DNA from: Impatiens glandulifera
Lineage: Eukaryota > Streptophyta > Magnoliopsida > Ericales > Balsaminaceae
Assembly (NCBI RefSeq): GCF_907164915.1
Contig: NC_061868.1
Span: forward strand, 46,003,689-46,067,688
Direction: 5' to 3'
DNA: 64,000 bases
Positions 58,923-64,000 of the stretch are shown here, piece by piece. How positions within the stretch are numbered: position 1 is the stretch's first letter; every line of letters begins with the position of its first letter. The position numbers were made by a program, and so were the translations under genes. The notes under the pieces were generated by a model that worked only from the letters and a program-made list of their open reading frames with translations, was not told where the DNA came from and did not search any database.

Positions 58923-59147
58923 CTAATAATAGTTGATTATGAGTTTCTTATTCTTCAATTTGTTACGAACGGTGGAAGAGAAACAGGCGGCGGCGTAAAC
59001 CACCATCATCGTCTTCACCAATCTCCTCTTTGCCGGAATCAAGCTTTTCTCCGTTCCGGCTTTCTTTCTATACGGAGGAATTCCGCCTTTGATTTTTGTA
59101 ATATCATTCTTCGCCGTCGCCGTCGCCGGTTTGTAGATCTCCGTCAT
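58923..59147 (-). CDS. Small basic plant protein, 74 aa
   Basis: Single-exon frame from ATG at 59147 to TAG at 58923. The frame is open a little further, but only to a GTG, so I took the first ATG (MTEIYKP). The gene is GC-richer than its surroundings. The product is strongly basic: a Thr/Ala-rich start, then GGIPPYRKK, SLIPAKRRLVKTMM, a short hydrophobic-cysteine stretch (VVYAAACFSS) and a Lys-rich tail. No clear signal peptide. A TATA-like CCTATATAATA (minus strand, about 59205-59215) sits some 60 bp upstream. I do not know its function. Its PAKRRLVK core parallels PAKKKSVK in the gene at 53706. Confidence 0.65.
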   Translation of the reverse strand: MTEIYKPATATAKNDITKIKGGIPPYRKKAGTEKSLIPAKRRLVKTMMVVYAAACFSSTVRNKLKNKKLIINYY

Positions 59148-59204
59148 CTTCTCCTCCACCTCTTCCGGCTAATTGTTTAGACTGGAGTTTTGTCATTTTG
59201 ATTT

Positions 59205-59215
59205 ATTATATAGGG
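59205..59215 (-). promoter_or_regulatory. TATA box of the 74-aa gene
   Basis: CCTATATAATA on the minus strand, about 60 bp before the ATG at 59147. Confidence 0.5.
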
Positions 59216-59660
59216 GAATTAATTGCTTATTCAATTCTTTTATGAAATTATGATCAAATATTTAAATGTATATTTTAAAAAGATTTGGTTTATTTATTAT
59301 TTAATTATATAGTTTTGTTAATGAGGGTGTGGGGGTGGGTCCATCATTCTTTTTTTATATGTTTTGTTATTATATTTTATATTAAATTTGAAATATAATT
59401 TATTTAAAATAATTAAATCAATTTATATTCATACCTCAATTGTTTGTTAGGTTTATTTGGAGTTATTTATTATTAAAATTATACTAAACAATGTTTTAAT
59501 TTAATTATTGTTAACTTATTATATATTTATAAATAAATAAAAAATATTTTATTAATTTAACGGAATTAAAACATTAAAATAAAATCACATTTTATATAAC
59601 ATTAAAAATGTTTAAAATCACAATTGTCTTGTCCGTAGAGGAGTCTTAATTTATTAGTCT

Positions 59661-59946
59661 AATGGCTTGTTTGGTTTTGAGTTATTTATAAATGAAAAAT
59701 GATAAAGAGCAGTATTATCATTTCTTTATTTAAATAATTTTTAAAAAATTAAATATTATTGCACTCTTACTTTAATCAAATTATTCAATTTATTGATGAA
59801 AATACTAAAATAACTTTTATTAAAAATAATTATTTTTATTTTATTTATATATATCAAACAACTTTAAGTCTTAAATAAATAAACTTATTTTATTAAGATC
59901 ATCACTAATCATTATTTTTTCTTTATCCCTTTAGATTATTCAAATA
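59661..59946. mobile_element. Possible decayed MITE
   Basis: The left GGCTTGTTTGGTTTTGAGTT is a common plant MITE terminus type; the right side ends in an AT-rich segment (AGATTATTCAAATAATCT) that is itself a palindrome. The inverted match between ends is weak. Confidence 0.3.
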
Positions 59947-59949
59947 ATC

Positions 59950-60119
59950 TTTAAGGTTCGGATTGTCGTGTCGAAGCTGTGATTAATTTTGATATATATG
60001 AGAATAAATGGATATTTGAGCCGAATTATGAGTTGACCCGCCCATAAAATTTTTATCGTAATATTTTTTTCACAATTTTTTATATTATTATTCGTGCAAA
60101 TGTACGGAATACATGCTAA
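59950..60119 (+). mobile_element. Decayed Helitron 3' end
   Basis: Shares GAGTTGACCCGCCCATAAA and TTTTTATATTATTATTCGTG with the ends at 30895 and 50057. The hairpin is partly decayed (CGTGCAAATGTACG), and the copy stops at CTAA (60116-60119), followed by T, an allowed CTRR terminus. Confidence 0.55.
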
Positions 60120-61414
60120 TTAAGATAAACTTCATTAACATAAAAATATTTTTAAATTATATATTTTGCCATTATATTAATTTTAGAGGGAAATTCATTT
60201 TTTTCTAAATTATTTACTTAAACATGATAATTGAATAAATTAGGAAAATAAAATTAAAAGAGAATATATGATCGAATATATACTACATTCTTTATGATGA
60301 TGTAAGCTATATAAATTAAAAATCATTAAATCAAGTTACTTGAATTGTTCTAACTTCTACATTAAATAAACAAACATTCTTTCACTAAATGATCTTTGAG
60401 TCAACTCTCAACTTAGTTTATATCTGATTTATATTATTTTATCTTTGTATCCTTTTATTTTATTTTAATTTAATTATTATTTAAATGAAACTAAAGTAAG
60501 AGGTTAAGATAATTATATGTTTAATAATAAATATAACTTACTAAAAAAAATTAAGTCACATAAATAATTCTCATCGTGTCTTAAGTTTGAAGTAGTCATA
60601 ACTAAAAAATGGTACTAGCTTCCACCTTTTAAAAAAATATATTTGAATATAATATAAATCTTTTATAAATTATAACATATTAAAATAGTTTATTGTCAAT
60701 AATATTATTTAAAAGATGAAAGGTCATGTTAAATTCTTACTAATATTTTAGATTAAAATTAAACTAGTTTTTTTATTTGACCCTAACAATAAAAATAAAA
60801 ATAAAAAACAATGTGCGTCATAATTTAGGAAATTGATGATGTCATCCACATCAATTTATCTTGGAATAAATTTCATCCTCAAAATATTATCGCATGCACA
60901 TTGTTTACCCTAAACTTTATTTTTACAATATTTGACCCTTTAAACTTCCTACATCCTAAATATTTTGCTACAACTTTAGCAAAATTCTAAATATTTGATT
61001 GAATTTTAACCTGTTTTAACAAAAGCAAATCCCCTAAATTTGCACATTAAGAATGTTTTGAATTACCTAACATAAGATAATAAGAGAATAAGAGAAGTGC
61101 ATATTACTAAGAACCAAGAAGATACAGATTTGTTCAAAAGCTAGCAGAATCTACCAATCAAAACAAACATAGCTATTAATGTATGGAAATAACAAACTTA
61201 CAAAATAAGCTGTTTGATGTTGTTTTGTGATCTCCAATACCTACATCATTTTACAAAATTCTACCTATTTAACCCATATATTGAAAATATCACCATCTTT
61301 CTATTACAGTTAGAGTCTGTCTGTCTGTCTTGCTTGGAAGCCCTTTTTCACAACCCCGCCTAACCGGTCCCTCTAATTCCAAAGTTCACGCTGAAAAATA
61401 AACAATACCCGTTA
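60120..61414. other. Intergenic DNA and PHD gene 3' UTR
   Basis: 60120-61000 is AT-rich with no gene. From about 61400 down towards 61100 is the probable 3' untranslated part of the minus-strand PHD gene; it includes a short (GTCT)n run (61315-61329). Confidence 0.4.
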
Positions 61415-64000
61415 TTAATTGCAACTTTTATTTGACGAAATTTCAAGAGTAACTCCACCTTCATTTTTCACATTTCCAATTTCACCCTTCATTTCTGATC
61501 GGTTTTGTACAATCTCATATGCCCTTCTTACTTTGCCTATCTTCTTTAACCCAGCATCGCATTTTCTGCAAAACCACTTCCCATTTGGAATTCTATCCAG
61601 TGGAGGTTCCATGCAGTAGATGTGATACGCATTATCACAGGCATCACATAAAATGATCTTATCGTCGTCTTTGTCAACAAGACAAATCGAACAAAGACAA
61701 GATGGGCAGTACCAACATGGACCATGTGTACTCAACTGCTTACCTGTCAAACACCTGACATGGTAATACTTATGTGGACAATAGACATGGCCACATACCT
61801 TCATATCTCGGTTATTTTCCACTTTCCCTCTACAGATGGAGCAGCAATACAGATTCTCGTCAGATTTGAGGCCATCATCTGGATCGTTTGAATTGTCACT
61901 AACCACATTGTCTCCAGCATTCAGTCTATCGCACACTACACAATTGTGATGGGGTGATTGAATACTGCCTGTGGTGCACTTCAAACAGTACCAATTTCTT
62001 GCGGGAATTTCTGTAACAGCAGGCTCAATGCAAGAGACGTGGTATGTTTCCTCGCAAGAATCACACACCAAGCAATCTTTTCCATCTGCATGTACTCCAC
62101 ACTTCCCACAAGCAAAAGGTTTAACAACGGATGCATCGTTTTGTTCCTCGGAGGGAACCTGTTTCGAATAACAGGTCAAACCAAAATTGGATTAATATCA
62201 TGTAAGAAAGAAAATAAAAGAGATAGATTTAGGTTCTTGTTTGATGCAGGTTCTTTTTGTAATCCGTTTTATTTTTAAGAAAAAAAAAATTGTTTGATGA
62301 AAAAATGGGTTATTTCAGGTTAAGACTAAAATAGCCTTTGTAAGAGTATTTTAGTTGATGATTTGATAAATGAAGGGAAATCAAACAACGCCTAAGACTG
62401 CTACAAACCAATTACAGTCTGGGTTATTTAAATTTAATCTCAGATAACTTACAATCACATCATTCAAATATTCAACCAAAATACCTTCTATTTCTTTTTC
62501 TTTTCTAAAAAAAAGTATTATTTTCATTATATATTTATTATACCCCTAATGTCTATTTACCCATATAACTCCATTTTTCAATAATCTATACGGAACAAGG
62601 TTATTTTGAAATAACCTACTAGTTATCCATATAACCAAAGGTAGAACAAGGCCTACCTCATGTTTACCAATTTCGGGAACAGAGCCTGCCACCTGAGGAG
62701 ATGATAAAAACATATTGATAAAGATCAATAGTGCTTCACAGGCAATGGTAGATAAACACACAATCTCATCCTTGTATAGAAATTAGAAGAAATCTTTTTT
62801 TTGTGCAGCAATTCAAAGCAAGGTGTCTTACATGTTCATGGCAAGCTGAATTAGATTTCACCAGAAGACTGTTGCCAAGAGAAACCATTTGGGTGCCAAC
62901 TTTTTGAACCTTTGTCCACAACTACAAAAATCATGAAATTATTCAGACTTTACACATAACAGATCATCTACATATTGAAACTTAAACCATTTGTAGGTTC
63001 AATCTCATTATACACATGCAAAATAAAACCTAATTCAAATAATATTGCAGAAAAATCTCTCTTTCAGGAACCAACTTTTCAAGAAACTGTCAAAACATAA
63101 ACGGATGCAACAAAACTATAAAATCTATAAAGATAACTTGTTTCATGCTAATTATTTCCTGTCTAGATGATCACCAAGTAAAAAATAATTAACCCATTTA
63201 AAGACAGTTTTTAGTTGTCTATTATTTGGTTTGAGTCTTGATTAAAACTCACATATGTCAAAAATTCAAACTCAAATTCAATAGTAAATGCAGCTTGAAT
63301 CACTACTTTCTAATATGCTAAATATTAACAGCCTTATGGACCTACTTACTGAAGTTTCTGAAATAACCAACCATCTAAATAGCCTAGACATTAACGTGTT
63401 ATTGTAACGTTAAACAATCTAAAATAGAGAAGAAGCCTGAGCATGTTAAACAATGACCCATATCTAAGATGTTCATATAGTTGACCTTCCTGTCATTACA
63501 AACCTAATTTACTTTTGTTACTTCTTACAGTGTCTAGGATTCCAAGTAACATATAACTAGAACATACTCAATGACCTAATATTAAACCAGGAAAAAGCTG
63601 AAATCACCATTTACATAATAATGTTCATATAATGGACCATTTAGTAGTCATGTGTGAGTGAAAGCAATGAAAATAATGCTCTATATCAAGGGCCCTTTGG
63701 ATCAGATACGATGGGCTTAAATGCACCCTATCTTTTAAACTGGAAAAGAGTATCACCCACATTCATGATTCCACAGGGAAATTTGAGGGAACTAAAATTT
63801 GTAGATCACTATACAAAAGGGAGGGAGTAAGTAATTCAAGTAGTTGATCAACCTCTCCACATGTTATCCAGAAATTAGGTTATAGCTACACACACCAAGG
63901 AATAGAAGGCTGAAGAACATACCTGTTTAATATCAGAGTGAAAAAGCACAGGAGAAGTCTCATAAGTTCCGTTTTCCATCCTTGAGTTTATATTCTTGAT
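61415..64000 (-). CDS. PHD-finger protein, 3' part only
   Basis: Minus-strand exons 64000(+)-63923, 62921-62832, 62692-62657 and 62158-61415, all phase 0 with GT-AG borders; the 5' part lies beyond the window. The 316 visible residues (about 68 before the zinc region) carry a classical PHD finger (CGKCG, CLVCDSC, YHVSC, WYCLKC), then CVVCD, an extended PHD-like unit (CCSICRG ... CGHVYCPHKYYHVRC ... WYCPSC) and a second classical PHD finger (CSICLVDKDDDKIILCDAC ... YHIYC ... WFCRKC), and a Lys-rich tail. All zinc ligands are present. Such fingers read histone H3 tails, so a nuclear chromatin role is expected. The layout recalls the plant EHD3-type flowering-time regulators, but that identity is a guess. 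Confidence 0.85.

Noticed and set aside
58923..59159. Start of the 74-aa gene at 59159
   Set aside because: The codon there is GTG; the first ATG in frame is at 59147.

Overview
The window is nuclear DNA from a flowering plant, most likely a eudicot. It is very AT-rich and has short GT-AG introns, plant-only gene families (wall-associated kinase-like receptors, a gibberellin 20-oxidase-like dioxygenase, a plant-type NDR kinase, a plant PHD-finger protein) and much plant transposon debris. I cannot name the species. No rRNA, tRNA, CRISPR array or bacterial operon was seen. Exons were built by hand from splice sites, reading phase and family knowledge; no search was run.

Layout: (1) 1-633 is the end of a minus-strand LTR retroelement with a 302-bp LTR and an initiator-Met tRNA primer-binding site. 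(2) 634-5860 is AT-rich intergenic DNA with direct duplications and microsatellites. (3) 5860-19835 is a receptor-kinase cluster of three WAK-like genes. The first two (7002-9370 plus; 12381-14760 minus) are a large tail-to-tail inverted duplication that includes promoters and far-upstream DNA. The third (17325-19835 minus) is a diverged paralogue that keeps an intron the pair lacks. Between and within the arms lie a MULE-like MITE, a hAT-like insertion, a Harbinger remnant and an element carrying a CpG-rich minisatellite. (4) 19836-24600 is repeats. (5) 24629-25946 is a GA20ox-like gene. (6) 26200-34600 is gene-poor, with a Helitron 3' end, a CACTA-like end and long AT runs. (7) 34668-42465 is a 12-coding-exon NDR-type AGC kinase gene on the minus strand. 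(8) 42600-61400 is mostly transposon-derived (fold-back, Harbinger-like, hAT with clean 8-bp target duplication, two copies of one MITE family, more Helitron ends), with two credible and one doubtful tiny single-exon gene. (9) 61415-64000 is the 3' half of a minus-strand PHD-finger gene that runs off the window.

The genes do not form one pathway. The receptor kinases would sense wall or pectin status at the cell surface, the dioxygenase would act in gibberellin metabolism, the NDR kinase would act with MOB proteins in growth and polarity, and the PHD protein would read chromatin.

The points most worth a second look are: the patchwork divergence of the inverted WAK-like pair (near-identical ends and kinase around a diverged ectodomain block); its exact intron loss; the two terminal-inverted-repeat elements that each enclose a GC-rich minisatellite; and two tiny genes 5 kb apart that share a P-A-K-basic-basic-x-V-K motif.
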